This document shows, one piece after another, positions 37,401 to 49,082 of a stretch of DNA of 64,000 nt. Where the stretch lies: assembly GCF_001625195.1 (NCBI RefSeq), contig NC_054390.1:3248027-3312026 (forward strand), read 5' to 3'. The DNA comes from Drechmeria coniospora. Lineage: Eukaryota; Ascomycota; Sordariomycetes; Hypocreales; Ophiocordycipitaceae. Numbering within the stretch: position 1 is the first letter of the stretch; each line of letters begins with the position of its first letter. Under the pieces are notes generated by a model. The model had not been told where the DNA came from. It ran no database searches and saw nothing but the letters and a program-made list of their open reading frames with translations. A program made the translations under genes and the position numbers.

Positions 37401-37944
37401 AGAATGTCGATGTTCTTCCTTTACCAGTTCGAACAATTCAATGTACAGTACGGAGTACGGAGTATTACTCCGTCATGCTTCCTGATTTGCAGACATGTTC
37501 CACGTCCATGAAGCTTGGGTGCTGACTAACGTAGCCTGCACTGCATCATTCATTCGCAAGCCACGCATGCTGCTTGGTCTGTTCCCTTGTCTGTACGAGT
37601 ACATTTTTTTGAATTTCCTTTACTTAGACTTTCCTTCCATTTCATTTTCCTTGCTGGAATCGACATCTGCCTTGTTGGATTCTGGAGGAGGCGGCGGCGC
37701 AGCGCAAGGCCGGCGCCGACTGACGGTCTGGACACTGTGAAGCTGAGAAACCTTCCGAAAAGTGTCCGGGAGGCTTCATATAAAGACATCGTGAGGGGGA
37801 GGGCGTTGGTGAAAGCCCGTCTCGTTGTTTATTCCTCTGCAACAAGATTGGCACGTTTTCAAGCCTCTTCTAGATATTTCCTGCATGATCCCTCACCATC
37901 GAACCGGCTCGTGTACGTCCAACCCTTCAGGGTTCGCAGTCATC

Positions 37945-38876
37945 ATGTCTCATACGACAGCGATAAATCAGGCACACTTCAAGTAAGCGAGGCCGTAGTA
38001 TGCCTGCACAGTCAACTTCTTGCATTCGTGCCATTACCGCAGCCATTGTTCGGACTGTTCTAGCTCAAGCTCGCTGACGCGGACGCCAGCAATCTTGCCG
38101 CCGAATACGACACAAAATTCAAAGCCGTACTTGGCAATTTAGAGAGTCAGGTGAAGGCGAGTGCCGACTTCATCGGCGTTCGTCAAGGAGATCGGCTGCT
38201 AGACTATGCGTGCGGCACAGGACTCCTGTCTTGGGTGAGTCTGTCAGGGCGTGGCTGTTGAATGGTAAGCTCACAATCGCTCGTCTCCAAGTCGTTGGGA
38301 GACCATCTCTCTCAATGCGTCGGGGTCGACATATCGGAAAGCATGGTTGCCGTGTACAATTCCAAGGCCAAGGACAAGGTACGGCAGCAGCCGCGGCTGC
38401 GCAACTGGCCGAGGAAGCAGGGTTGACAGTACTAGATTGCTAACTGGTCCAAGGGATTCACGCCAGAAGAGCGCATCGCACACGTCGGCAGTCTCATCGA
38501 CGAGTCAGACGCGACCTGCTCGGGGTTTCCGAACTTGACGAGCTTTGACCTCGCCGGGGTCGGACTCGGCTTCCACCACTTCGACGACTGCCACCTCGCA
38601 GCGCGGCGCCTCATCGAGCGGCTGCGTCCCGACGGCGGCATCTTCTTCATCCTAGACCTCGTCTCACATGCCACATCTGCCGAGCATTGTGCCGCCAAGG
38701 GCGTAAAGCACCAGGGCTTCAGTGAAAGTCAAGTACGCGAAATGTTCGAGGATGCCGGAGCGGGAAAGAATTTCAGGTTCATGATCGCGGATGAAGAAGT
38801 GGCGTTTGATCATGCCGACGGCGAGGGCGGGAATAAGGCGAGACAAGTGTTTTTCGCCAGGGGCGAGAGGGTGTGA
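37945..38876 (+). CDS. class I SAM-dependent methyltransferase
   Basis: Well-supported exons are 38070-38234, 38292-38378 and 38454-38876 (stop tga), with introns gtgagt...ccaag and gtacgg...gctaactggtccaag. The proposed first exon 37945-37983 encodes MSHTTAINQAHFK, about 237 residues in all. Motif I is DYACGTGLLS (SAM binding), followed by QCVGVDISESMV (motif II, acidic residue binding ribose) and VGLGFHHFDD (motif IV region). The fold matches fungal ubiE/Coq5-like or LaeA-distant methyltransferases; the substrate is unknown. The joint between exons 1 and 2 does not fit GT-AG: exon 1 ends TTCAA before gtaagc, whereas the frame needs the next exon to start inside ctcaag. Either the first exon is elsewhere or the gene is damaged. 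It converges on SHB17, 128 bp away. Confidence 0.65.
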
Positions 38877-39004
38877 CGGACGGGAAACTGTCACATGCTG
38901 TTGCCATCCAACGGATAGTATTTCTGTGGCGTCGTAGCTCGGTGTGAACGGATCATATTTGCATCCTCGAGACGGGTGCGCTCTGCTTGTCGGCCAGCCC
39001 CCTC

Positions 39005-40636
39005 TCACTGCGCTTGCTGGACCCCATGCTCCGGAATGTCGACGACAAAGCCGCCCCCGAGAATGATGGCAGGCTCCTCAATGTTCTCATGCTCGTAGCT
39101 ACGCGCGACCGGTCAGTATATCGTTGTCGGGGGGCGCCGATGGCGAGAGAAACCCACCTGAGGGTGCCGACACCGCCGGTGTCGAGCAAAAATGTAGGCC
39201 CATCCTGGAGCGTCTTGCCAACCCAGCGCATGGCAAAGGCACGAAGGATGTGGCCGTGTGCGACAATCAAGACGTCACCGTTGCCTGCCTCTTTCCTACC
39301 GATGACTGGTTTATGCCATTTTTCTCGAATCTCGGCAATGAGTCTGTCCAGCCGTTGGGTGATCTGTTCTGGGCTCCTGATGCCCCGCGTCGTTTGTCAG
39401 CAGATTTCGCTCCTCAACACCTCCATCAGCTGGCGGGCAAGTAATCAAGAAAGGGCCCAATGGGGGGGGGTGAGAGGAAGCAGTGACGACTCACTCTCCA
39501 CCGGGGCATCCGTCGCGCCAAATGTCCCAGGTTCCTTGGTAGCCCTGGTCCTTTCTGGTCTTCCGAATCTCCGGGCTCGTGATACCTTCATATGCACCAT
39601 AGTCCCACTCACGGATGTCCTCGGTGACCTCGACGCCGGCACCACACTCGAGGCCGTGGCTGGGGGTGTCGCCGTGGCGTTTCCAGGGCAGTTCGCCAGC
39701 GTGAGCGAGGTTGAGCAGCTCAAAGGTGCGCTGGGCTCGCTTTCGAGGAGACACGTAGCTGCGAGTGTCAGTTAGCGGTTGTCGTTTCACTCGTCTACGT
39801 CGGTAGCCAGCACTGCTGCTGCGGCCGCCTCCGCTGCCGCCTCCCACCACCTCTTTGCTGCATGTTTTCCAGCCGGGAAAACGCGCCGAGCCGTCTCGTG
39901 GCCTGACGAGAGCCGTCTCACTGGCGGAGGGGGTAGCACGCGGCGGCGGGTGCTGGTGTGATTTCTTGCACGACCGAGCGATCCCCATGCAACGTCGGAC
40001 AAAGGAGGTGTTTGCTCTGCGAGGCATTGCATCCCGTGTCCTTGGTGCTGCCTCGCAGCGTCGATGCACAGCACGCACGAGGTGACTTGCTCGTCGGGCG
40101 GCAGTCCAAGCTCAACAGCAGGCCCGTGTGGTCGGGAGGAAGGGGATGAATGGACGGGATGCACATTGTACGGTCGCAGAATGGACGGCCCGCGCTGTCG
40201 TGTCACGGGCGCTCACCCGCATGAAGAGCTGGTGACATGTTGGCAGCATGGCGACGCAAGGGGCACGACCGAGGGCGGACCAAAATGACGCCTTCACCCG
40301 TGACGAAGACGATGGTCCGCGTGTGCAGCTTGCCTCCCCTTGACACGGAGCCGTGGCAGCGGAAGCAGCAGCGGAAGCAGCAGTGGCATGGACGCAAGCC
40401 GAGACGGCCGCGGCGTGCGGCAGCAGGCAAGCAGGTTAGGGAGGGGGGTTTTGGACGCACACGTGGGCGAGCTTTCGGGGAACGATGAGACGGTCGTCGC
40501 CGACGAGGGCCCTGCCAGTCGCGAGGATTCGCTTCTCGCCATTTGCCGTCAAGGGAATGTCGGTGCGGCCCGTGTGCTTTCCGCTCAGGGACCACTCCGT
40601 CTCGCCGTGCCGGACGATGAAGACGCGAGGCGTCAT
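39005..40636 (-). CDS. SHB17: SHB17-type sedoheptulose-1,7-bisphosphatase, histidine phosphatase superfamily
   Basis: Exons on the minus strand: 40636-40461, 39758-39495, 39376-39158 and 39098-39005, giving 250 residues. Introns are 702, 118 and 59 nt, and all joints restore the frame. The N-terminus has the phosphoglycerate-mutase-family signature [12 protein letters not shown], with catalytic His10 and Arg9. [26 protein letters not shown] and [12 protein letters not shown] match the Shb17 subfamily, and the second histidine lies in [13 protein letters not shown]. In yeast Shb17 hydrolyses sedoheptulose 1,7-bisphosphate, feeding ribose synthesis without NADPH production. The frame is open upstream to another ATG at 40867, which would add 77 low-complexity residues; I start at 40636 because conserved sequence begins there. 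The first intron is unusually long. Confidence 0.85.
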
Positions 40637-42784
40637 CCTCTCGGCTGGATTTGCCTCTCGGGGTTCGAGCGGAGCGTCTAGCTTTGTCGATGTCTCGGAA
40701 GGTGACTCTCCGGTCGACGGCCGACGACGGAAGGCGACAGTAGAGACACGAGCGCAGGTGTGAGACTGCGCCAGGGGGGGGGTTGGGGATTGGTCGTCGA
40801 GAAGGTAGACGATGTGAATCGGACGGGAGCTGGAGCGAGAAGACGGTTGGCCAGTTGAAGGTGGCATGAGTCAGTCACGAGGACACGAGGAGAGGAGAGC
40901 TTCGTCCGCAGCCACGACGGCAGAAACGAAGGAGGGGAGGGGTCACCTCACCGTAAAGCGTGAAGCGCAAGAGACCAGCCAGCGGTGTAATAAGCGGTAT
41001 CCAGTCCAAGGCGAATATCCCACCGACCGACGAGGCCATCATAACTCAAGGCAACTCGACAGAATACGCATACGAAATGGAGGCATTTCATTTATTCCGA
41101 TTAGATTTATTTTCCGACTTTCCGTCCTCTCGTATGTGATTCGCATCTATCGCGCCGTCATGTGAGCAACAACGAAGCTCGGACTACTTGGTAAGTACCA
41201 TCTGCTAGTGGTACCGTCAAATGCATGTGGATGAGTAGGGTTGAGTAAGTAATTATTACGTCATGTACTCCGTACATGAAATTCCATGCCAGCAGTCCGG
41301 AGTATTGACTGAATGTATGTACATGTACTTGTACTGAATGTGTACAGTAAGTAATTACTTGTATTTACCTATCTAGTACTTGGCATATTCCATGTCAAAC
41401 TGGTGAACCTCACTAATACAGCACATGCAAGCACTGTAGGTGCAGGTACTTGCATTGGAGTTTCAGTGCTCCCCGCGTCCTCCTCAGTTGATGCGAGTAT
41501 GAAACGAAACCAAATCAGGGATGCAATCCAACTCAGGGATGCAACCCAACTCAGGGATGCGATTTGCGCTCTCTTGAAGCCCCTTCCCTCTCGCCATCAT
41601 TGCTCTGGATTTTGGCATGGCGGAGAAGCAACGGACAATCATCAAGCGCGTACGAGGTCTCGGGTAAGCTAGACATTTTCGTGAGCTCAGTTCGTAGATC
41701 CATCCCCTCCCCCTCATGCTTCTCCCCCTCATCCTCCTCCCCCTCTTTCCCTCTCTACTCTCCTATTCCCACTTCCCTCCTCCTATTCCATGCGAAGAAG
41801 CAACCGCGCCTTCTAGGTCATGGTTTGAGCTGCTGCGGTACAGGACCATGCCTGGACTGGATCCGTAAGCGGCCATCGGCTCGCGCATCATCACTGACTT
41901 CGGCCGACTTCCCCACTTGATCGGCATTACCCTGTACTCCGTGGTCGTACTATCGATTCAACAGCTGTCAACCTCGCAATTGATTGAAGGGAGCCGTCAT
42001 CCAAAAACTCAAGTATGGGAACCTAGAAGTGGAATAAATATGAGCACTGGGTGCCCGTTTTCTAGACCTCGTTTCATCGTTGTTTTCAATCTGCTGCTCG
42101 AAACACGAGTAGCCTCCAGTTGGCATCGCGTCTCCACCGCTGCATGGCCTCTCGACACCATCGTTTCGCTGTTGACTCCAGGGTGGCACCCGAACTTGCA
42201 CAGCGACTGGAAATAAAATGCACTGCTTGCCGCTTCCACGTCGGCGAGAAAGAGGAATACAAAGCATGGAGACGCAATAAATACTCGTTGGCACCTGGCT
42301 ACGACTTTCATGCATCCGCAGTCATTTGGGACAATCGTGACACTTTTTGGCCTGCTTAGTCATGGTTTCCCACCTAGCGGCGCCCATCAACGTCGTGGAG
42401 GCGATGGCGGTTGAGGAGAGGCTTTGGCAGCCCCCCAACGGCTGCGACGACATCGAATTATCGTCATTGCACGAGATAGGCTTCCTTCGACGGCACGACA
42501 GAATCTCCTGCACCAAATCTCCCAGTATACCTACGAACCCGCCCAGATTCTCGACCTTCACCGAAACTACCCTCGCTACCGCCATCCCCCTCTCGTTCCC
42601 TCCATCGTCAACACCCCCCCGCCTGCGTTCCGCAAGCGCCGGCTCCCTGCGCTCTGCCTCCTCGTCCACCCGGCGATCGACTCACTCCCACCGTCGTCGT
42701 CTTGCTGACGAAGTCTGGCGGCAAATCTGGTAAACTCGCCGCCGCCCGCAGAGGAAGCAGGAAGGAGCGCTGAAGCCTCACGCC
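40637..42784. other. intergenic region with short tandem repeat
   Basis: The part next to 40636 is the SHB17 leader. From about 41160 to 41460 the sequence is AT-richer with GTAC palindromes. At 41515-41570 an 18-bp unit (AGGGATGCAATCCAACTC) is repeated about two and a half times. Near 41700-41790 a CT-rich block follows. About 42400-42784 is the likely leader of the small membrane-protein gene. One weak ORF is listed separately. Confidence 0.5.
42144..42359 (+). CDS. hypothetical 71-residue ORF
   Basis: An ATG frame reading MASRHHRFAVDSRVAPEL, then IKCTACRFHVGEKEEYKAW, then YDFHASAVIWDNRDTFW to a stop. The amino-acid mix, with aromatic and charged residues and a CxxC, looks more like protein than the surrounding frames. 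There is no recognised family, and it may be part of a spliced gene or a relic. Confidence 0.2.
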   Translation: MASRHHRFAVDSRVAPELAQRLEIKCTACRFHVGEKEEYKAWRRNKYSLAPGYDFHASAVIWDNRDTFWPA

Positions 42785-43131
42785 ATGTCGACGCGAGCGT
42801 GGACGAGGCGGGACAAGATCAAAGGGGGCGTCGGAGCCGTTGCCTTTGCCGCTGTCATATTCGTCGGCTCCCTGACCGGCGCCCATATCAAGTCGGATAG
42901 GCAAAAAGATGACGTTGGTCAACCTACTCTCTCGCATCTGAACTCTCTCGTTGACGTACCCATCAGGCGATCAAACAGTTCCGCCAATCCACCCCGGCCG
43001 ACCAAATCGCCATCCTAGAAACGCAAAAGCTCCACCTGCTGCAGCAGAAGCAACAGCTGGAGAGGAAGCTGCACCTGTTCAACGACCGAGTGAGAGACAG
43101 GGACGCCGAGCAGAGGAAGGGGGAAAGGTAA
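42785..43131 (+). CDS. 97-residue single-pass membrane / coiled-coil protein
   Basis: Exons 42785-42913 and 42967-43131 with a 53-nt intron (gttggt...catcag); the joint is phase 0. The start is gccATGT. Residues 1-12 are basic (STRAWTRRDKIK), 13-34 form a hydrophobic segment (GGVGAVAFAAVIFVGSLTGA), and from about 44 the sequence is heptad-like and charged (QIAILETQKLHLLQQKQQLE, then RVRDRDAEQRK), probably a coiled coil. A short basic N-terminus before one membrane helix would fit a mitochondrial inner-membrane or ER protein. I recognise it as a conserved-looking fungal small protein but cannot name it; it resembles neither Pet117 nor Cox assembly factors closely. Confidence 0.7.
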
Positions 43132-43373
43132 AGAACCAAGGTTGCCTGGCAGGAGGACGGCCGGCGTTGGCTGCGTGTGGCCGCAATTAGTCATTCGTGA
43201 GCGTTGTCATGACCGAGATATCCCAGAGCGCATCATCAGCATAATGTATATACCATGACTACGACCCGTCTCTCATCTGCTCGTGATGAATACCTCCGCA
43301 TCTCTAGACGCAGCGCCGCACCGTACCGCCCCTCCTCGAGCCGCGCGAGGTCATGGAAAAGACTCGACGCAGA

Positions 43374-45143
43374 CTACTTCATCGTCCCGTCCGCCATGGG
43401 CAGCGGAATCGCCCGGTACAGCAGGATCAAGGCCGAGTGCGACTCGCCACCACCCGCCAGCGCCTCCACCTTGTCGACCGTCACCTCCGACACCTTTTCG
43501 TCGTTGAACCACCACCACTTGCCGTCCTCCTCGCCCGTCCGGCCCGTCACGGGATCCACGGGCGCCGTCTTCTTGATGTATGCCGTGTAGTGACCGCTGT
43601 CGGCGCTGGCGCCCTGGTGCGTCACGACGCCGCGCAGCTCGTACAGGCCCGACTGGTTCGCGCCGTCGTCGTTGCGAAGGTCGGCATCGATGATGGCGTT
43701 GAGCTCCTTCTTGGCCGCGAGCAGAGCGGCATCCTTCTCGGCGTCAATCTCGGCATCCGTCTTGAACGTCTCCTCCATGACGACGTCGCCATCCGCCGCC
43801 GCCTTGGTCTCGCCCCTGTTCTGCGCCTTCTGCGCCATCTTTTCCTCCTTCTCCTTCTTCTCCTTCTCCGACGGCAGGCCGGAGCCGCCGGCGACGTCAT
43901 CGAGGTCCTCGTGGTTGTTCTTCTTCCGGCGCTTGCGCGCGCGCTCAATGTCCTCCTCGTCCTTCCGGATCTCACGGACCTTGTCGCGCACCGGCACCAG
44001 CTGCTTCTTCAGCTCATCCGAGCAAAACTCGACAATATCCAGCTCTTGCGGGAACGTGACCTTTCGCATGATCTTGGCCTTTTTCTGCGTCTCTCGCTTC
44101 CAGAAGAAGCGTACGAAATGCACCGTCAGGTACTTGGGCACGCGCGAGATCTTGGATGTTTTCGTGTAGCTCGCGTCGCGGCCGAGCACCTCCGACTTCT
44201 TCTCCAGCTTCTCGCTCAATGCGGCGAGGATGCCGTCCCTCAGGTGGTTGGTGGAGCTGTCGATGTGGCAGTTGAGCTTGGAGAAGCCATCACTCGACGC
44301 AATCGCCGTTTCGCCGCCGTTGCGTGCCTCGGCTTCGTCGCATTCCATCATCGACGAGAACGCACCGGACATGTACTTGTCGACGAACGAGACCGCCGGA
44401 GCGCCGTCGGTCGAGCCCTTGACCGTGACCTTGTCCCCCAGCGTCTGCACAATCTGACTCCACGCTTCCTCGGCATCCTGCTGGGCGTACATGTTGTTCG
44501 ACTTGGCCCTTTCCGCAAACTGGGGAAAGTTGAGACGAAGGACGTCGAGGAAGTTCACGGGCGGCAGCGCGTCTTGCGTCTGTCCCATCTCGACGTAGAG
44601 CCGGGCCAGCTGGGCCGACAGATCCGCGCGCGACAAGGTGACGTTCATCCCGCCCGCCGCAGGATCATACTTGGCCAGCGCCGTCTGAAGCTCGGGAATC
44701 GAGCGCAGCGTTTGGAGTGTCGAATTCAGGTAGCACGTGTTGCCCAGGTTGACGAGGCCGGCCGGGGTGGCGCCGGCCTGCTGGGCTTGCTCTGCCTCGG
44801 TCATGTCCTCGACAAACTTGATCGGTTCCTTGGGACGGACGAGTTGAGAGTCGCCAGCGGTACCAATCATCATGATGGACTGTCCGGCCTTGAGACCGAG
44901 CTTGCTCATGTCGGCGTCATCCTTGAGCTGCCCGCCCTTGATGAGAATCTTCTGTCTCTCCGGTTCAACATTGGTGAGGCTGAAAAGCTGCAGCTTGAAA
45001 TCTTCGCCAGTCGACGAGGCTTCGACTTCGACGTCATACTTTTTGCCTTGGTGTCTTACGACAACTGGCCCTGGTGTCAGTCACCATGACAACGATGGGT
45101 GCGGAAAGGAGGGGATGGCCGAACCTGATATCGATGCCATCAT
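43374..45143 (-). CDS. UBP6: ubiquitin carboxyl-terminal hydrolase 6 (USP14/Ubp6 type)
   Basis: Exon 1 is 45143-45125 and exon 2 is 45070-43374, with a 54-nt intron (gttcgg, branch ctgac, acceptor accag); 571 residues. Residues about 8-78 are a ubiquitin-like domain (VVVRHQGKKYDVEVEASS through KILIKGGQLKDDADM), which docks Ubp6 on proteasome subunit Rpn1. The peptidase domain starts GLVNLGNTCYLNS with the catalytic Cys119 and carries the His box ADSGHYTAYI (His500) followed by WWWFNDEKVSEV, with Asp530. An insert around residues 360-420 is rich in Lys/Glu (KEKKEKEEKMAQKAQN) and probably disordered. Role: trims ubiquitin chains at the 26S proteasome and recycles ubiquitin. The first two codons are both ATG; either may be used. 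Confidence 0.93.
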
Positions 45144-47166
45144 GGGCGAATCCGTGGCTAGGGATCGATGTTTTGTCAGTAATGGATAAGATGGCGGAAT
45201 AAGTACGGCAGTATTCGGCGATGCACGGCGTCGGAAGTCAGACGCGGCTTTGAAAAGGTGAAAGTTGGGGGAGAGGGCAAAATGGATGCCTCGTTGTTTG
45301 AGGAGATGATCGAAGCAACTGTGGGGGGGAACGGCTCCTGCGTCACATTGATGGTGCCTGGGGTTTCCTGCTCGTCAGGAACGGAGTACATCGTGGATGT
45401 ACCAGCTGTGCGGAGTGCATGGGCGGAGTACAAGTGCTTGCTTCCTTTACTTAAGTAAGTACCTGCGTGTACTTAAGTATAACCAAGTACCCTGTGCATG
45501 TACCAGTGCTGCACAAGTACATACTTGTACTTATACGGAGAACACCAACATTTAGTTGTATTAGTTGTACAGTATTACAGTATGTGCAGGTACCTGCCTG
45601 CATGTACATATACCTTGGCGGGGTGCGGTGCAGGCAAAGCTAATTACTAATCCAGGTTACGACCCAAACAGTAAGTACAATACAAGTACCTGCGCGAAGT
45701 ACTTGCATGCACTCGGTATTAAGCAATAAAATAATACTTACACCTATTTACTTCGTACAGCAAGTACAATACAGTACTCAGAAAGAGCATGCGACCACAC
45801 AGGCAGGTGAGTGTGTACCAATAAGTACCTGGTACTCCTTACTCATACTCCATACTGTACAAGGCACTACATTATTGTTGCTTGTACTTACCACAGGCAA
45901 TATAAAGATACTCATACAGTTCGCATTGGAAGTGAGTAGGGAATACCAGTGTACGGAGTGCTTGATAACGCCGTTGCAACGTATTGCTATGGATATGATA
46001 CATTCAAGTATGAAATGCACCCTGATAGGTACGTATGTAACTGGCAAGCTCGCTGACTTTCCACTTGCCAAAAATCCATTCGGGTAGGGTTGTTCTGTGG
46101 TTGTGGTTGCCAAAATGGAGCACAAGCGTCGATAAGGAGAGCACACACGTACAGTACTAAAAGTATATGTACAAGTTCACCGGACTGCACCTAAATGTAC
46201 TCCGAAAGTAAGTACTAGGTACTTACTAGGTACACTTATAGCAATACTTGCAGTAAGTTTACAGCACAACTACAGTAATTACTGTAAGTACTGTACTTAC
46301 ACCTACTTACAGAACTTACAGTACGTAAACACAAGTACATGTGCAAAGAGTGATTGTTACAAAGTCACCTATGATGGAGCCTAAGTACTTCGAGGACTTC
46401 ACAAGTGCACACTACTACACCTGTTTGCACCAGTTCATACTCCCTACCTGTGAATCGGTTCGACTGGCGACTGCATGGTAAGCCATCCCCCATTTGCAAG
46501 CCATTCTCTTCTCCAGGAGCATCCGTCCTTCAGATTCGTTGCTGCTTGGAAGATGATGCTCATCCCTGCTGTTGACCTTTGCTGAAGATATGCATGGCCC
46601 AGCCACCGAGCGTAGGCCAACGGGACTGTAAGCATGCTCCCTCGCATAGGAGGCATGAGAGAAAGGGCAGAACATATCTCGCGTTCCGAGTGTTGTCCTG
46701 CATTCGCTGGACACCGCCAAAGAGCTACGATGAAATGCTTTGTTGAAATAGCGCAGCTATTATGAGCGGTTCGAGTTCGTCTTGCCGGGGGTGCTGCCTA
46801 GTGAGGTGCATGATCCGGTGCGCTGTAATCTGAGAAAATCATTCCCGAGCCTGAACCTAGGACTTGATCATGATATACTAATTAATACATAATGCCCGAA
46901 CATGTCACCAAGGGTATCGAGTTCCCCGTTGACAATTGGACTTGGACGCGTAATGGTCATGGCATGTACGCGATGTCACGTGCGCTGCTGCTGTCGAGCT
47001 CACTCCACCCACATGCTCCACAGGGCAACGTCAGACCTCAAGCTCCCTCCCCGTCCACCGTCGACCCCGCTAAGCATCCAGTCAGCGTCCAGCAGCCACG
47101 ATACTGTGACAACACCGCAACGACGTCGACAGCTCCAAGGCAGCCCCAGGGCCCAGATTCAGCAGC
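45144..47166. other. intergenic region between divergent UBP6 and ARPC4
   Basis: Holds both promoters. From about 45420 to 46400 the sequence is AT-richer than the genes and full of GTAC words (CAAGTAC, GTACTTAC, TTACAGTAC), resembling the desert to the left. Small frames around 46415-46720 show no motif. About 46900-47166 is probably the ARPC4 leader. Confidence 0.5.
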
Positions 47167-47927
47167 ATGGTTAGATTCTGACCCGTCCCATGCACGCTTC
47201 GGCGGTGTACGTGCTGACGAGCCTCGTCCCATAGTCTCAATCCCTTAGGCCGTACTTGCAATGCGTGCGAAGCAGTCTGACCGCCGCCCTGACGCTGTCC
47301 AACTTTGCCTCCCAGACAGCCGAGAGGCACAACGTCCCCGAGATTGAGGCGCAGACCTCGCCCGAAGTTCTCCTGACGCCGTTGACGATTGCGCGCAACG
47401 AGAACGAGCGGGTCCTGATAGAGCCGAGCATCAACTCGCTCCGCGTCAGCATCAAGATCAAACAGGCAGACGAGATTGAGCATATCCTCGTACACAAGTT
47501 CACCCGTTTCCTGACGCAAAGAGCCGAATCCTTCTTCATATTGCGGCGGAAGCCCATCAAGGTTCGTGTGCAGCAAGCCTTGCCCGACTGCGAGCCGGAC
47601 TGCGAGGGCGAGCAAGGCTCGAGGCTAACTTGCTCAGGGATACGACATTTCCTTCTTGATAACAAATTTCCACACCGACGAGATGCTGAAACACAAGCTC
47701 GTTGACTTCATCATTCAGTTCATGGAGGATGTTGACAAGGAAATCTCCGAGATGAAGCTCTTTGTACGCCCCCTGACGAGCCAGAGCCGACGCTGGACTG
47801 ACCGATGGCAGCTGAATGCGAGGGCCCGATTTGTGGCAGAGTCCTTCTTGACGCCGGTTCGTTTGGAAACCCGATACGTTCTCGGTCGCCGAGCGGATGC
47901 TGACCCCTCATTCAACAGTTTGACTAA
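47167..47927 (+). CDS. ARPC4: ARP2/3 complex 20-kDa subunit (ARPC4/Arc19)
   Basis: Five coding exons: 47167-47169 (the ATG alone), 47235-47561, 47638-47763, 47812-47856 and 47919-47927 (Phe-Asp-stop), giving 169 residues, the normal size. Introns are 65, 76, 48 and 62 nt. The protein reads [85 protein letters not shown] C-terminal text, [15 protein letters not shown], which is a nearly full match to fungal ARPC4. It binds ARPC2 to form the core of the Arp2/3 complex, nucleating branched actin at endocytic patches. Without splicing the tiny first and last exons, the gene would appear to lack both start and stop. Confidence 0.93.
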
Positions 47928-49082
47928 CATGGGTCGGGATTCTATTCCGGGGCCGAGCCGCGAATACACTGGCAGGACTGGTCGGCGGCAAAACTGAATT
48001 CCCAAGAGAAAGCTGGGGCCTGACTTAAATAAAGAGCCATGTAGAATGGCAGAATGACGTATCTCAACCTTGTGCAACCTGATCCTCTGGTGTGTATGGA
48101 GCGCTGTGCTTGATGTAATGCGACCCGCTGCACTTGGTACGCGCTCGAGAGGTGAGTGTGACGATGACGGCCTCTTCCATTGCCGTTCAATGCTGATTCA
48201 CTGCTCATAATTTTTTCTGTTTAGCATCAAGTACAGACGGACGGACCTGTAAGGATGAATCAGTGAATCTCACCGATGAATATGCACTGCTCGATACCAA
48301 CATTACGGCAACAGCCTCAACTCCAACTATTGACGGAGTACCTCGGAGCACGATAACGTAATTTCCTCATCACCTTTGAACGACGATCGAGACAGCTGTG
48401 CACAGGAACAATTCGGTCCACGCCGAGTATCTGCCAATCACGGATCAACTTCCTCCCTCCCCTCAGTGACTGCTGCAAACATAGTTCTCACCCAGCTGTA
48501 CCTGGCAACGATCTGGCAGCCACCGCAGCTCTGTTCACCTGCCGCTGTTTTGACACCTGAGGAGACAACTTTTGCCTTCGTTTCGGGGCCCTTGTTGTGT
48601 ATTGGAGTAATTAACTGCGTGGCTGGGAATGTGCTTCGGCTCCTACCCGCCTCTTTATTTTCTTCTCTGCCGGCGCATCTCTTGACACCAAGCCGTTGCA
48701 TCCATCAGCTCCGCATCACTCTGAATGCAGGCTCTTCCGTTACAAAGTTCGAGCTTTCTTGTGCCTGAGACGTCACGAGATCGAGACATACGTCGGGCCT
48801 GTGCTGAAGTTCCACGTCAAGAAAGGATAGGGTTTGACAAGAAACGGATCGAAGACTGCAGACACCAGCAGTTCTCTCAAAAGGTTGGGACCCGTGAACA
48901 TGCCTCCAACCACACGAGATCGTCCCAGTTCAGTCAATGAGGGCATTTCATCTCAACTATCATCACATCACTGGCTTGTCTTGGCTGCGTTCGACGAGCC
49001 TCTTCATCCCTATCATCTGATCCATGTTACCATTGCTCACGAATACGGCTAACGCGATGTCGCCAGGTTTTTGGGACAAACC
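47928..49082. other. intergenic region, 5' side of RRM gene
   Basis: No convincing frame except a possible upstream exon of the next gene starting at ATG 48900 (MPPTTRDRPSSVNEG). The end of this stretch (ggctaacgcgatgtcgccag, 49047-49066) looks like an intron end, so the RRM gene probably has a further exon here, coding or untranslated. Confidence 0.45.

Larger units (their letters stand above)
16201..37944. other. GC-rich gene desert with palindromes and tandem repeats
   Basis: Over about 21 kb I find no reading frame with a recognisable motif, and frames stay open on both strands at once, as expected from GC-rich non-coding DNA. The sequence is saturated with GTAC-centred words (GTACTTGC, CAAGTAC, TACGGAGTAC, GTACATGTAC), poly-G runs (17101-17111, 17896-17907), short tandem repeats, perfect hairpins and three copies of a miniature inverted-repeat element. 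Blocks of plain GC-rich text alternate with palindrome-rich blocks. The last part (36.2-37.9 kb) is quieter. Confidence 0.6.

Noticed and set aside
16201..37944. RIP-mutated transposon graveyard
   Set aside because: RIP would leave TA-rich, stop-codon-rich DNA; this region is GC-rich and I found no transposase or reverse-transcriptase remnants.
46415..46720. 101-codon minus-strand frame between UBP6 and ARPC4
   Set aside because: No motif, no splice context, mixed composition; indistinguishable from a chance frame.
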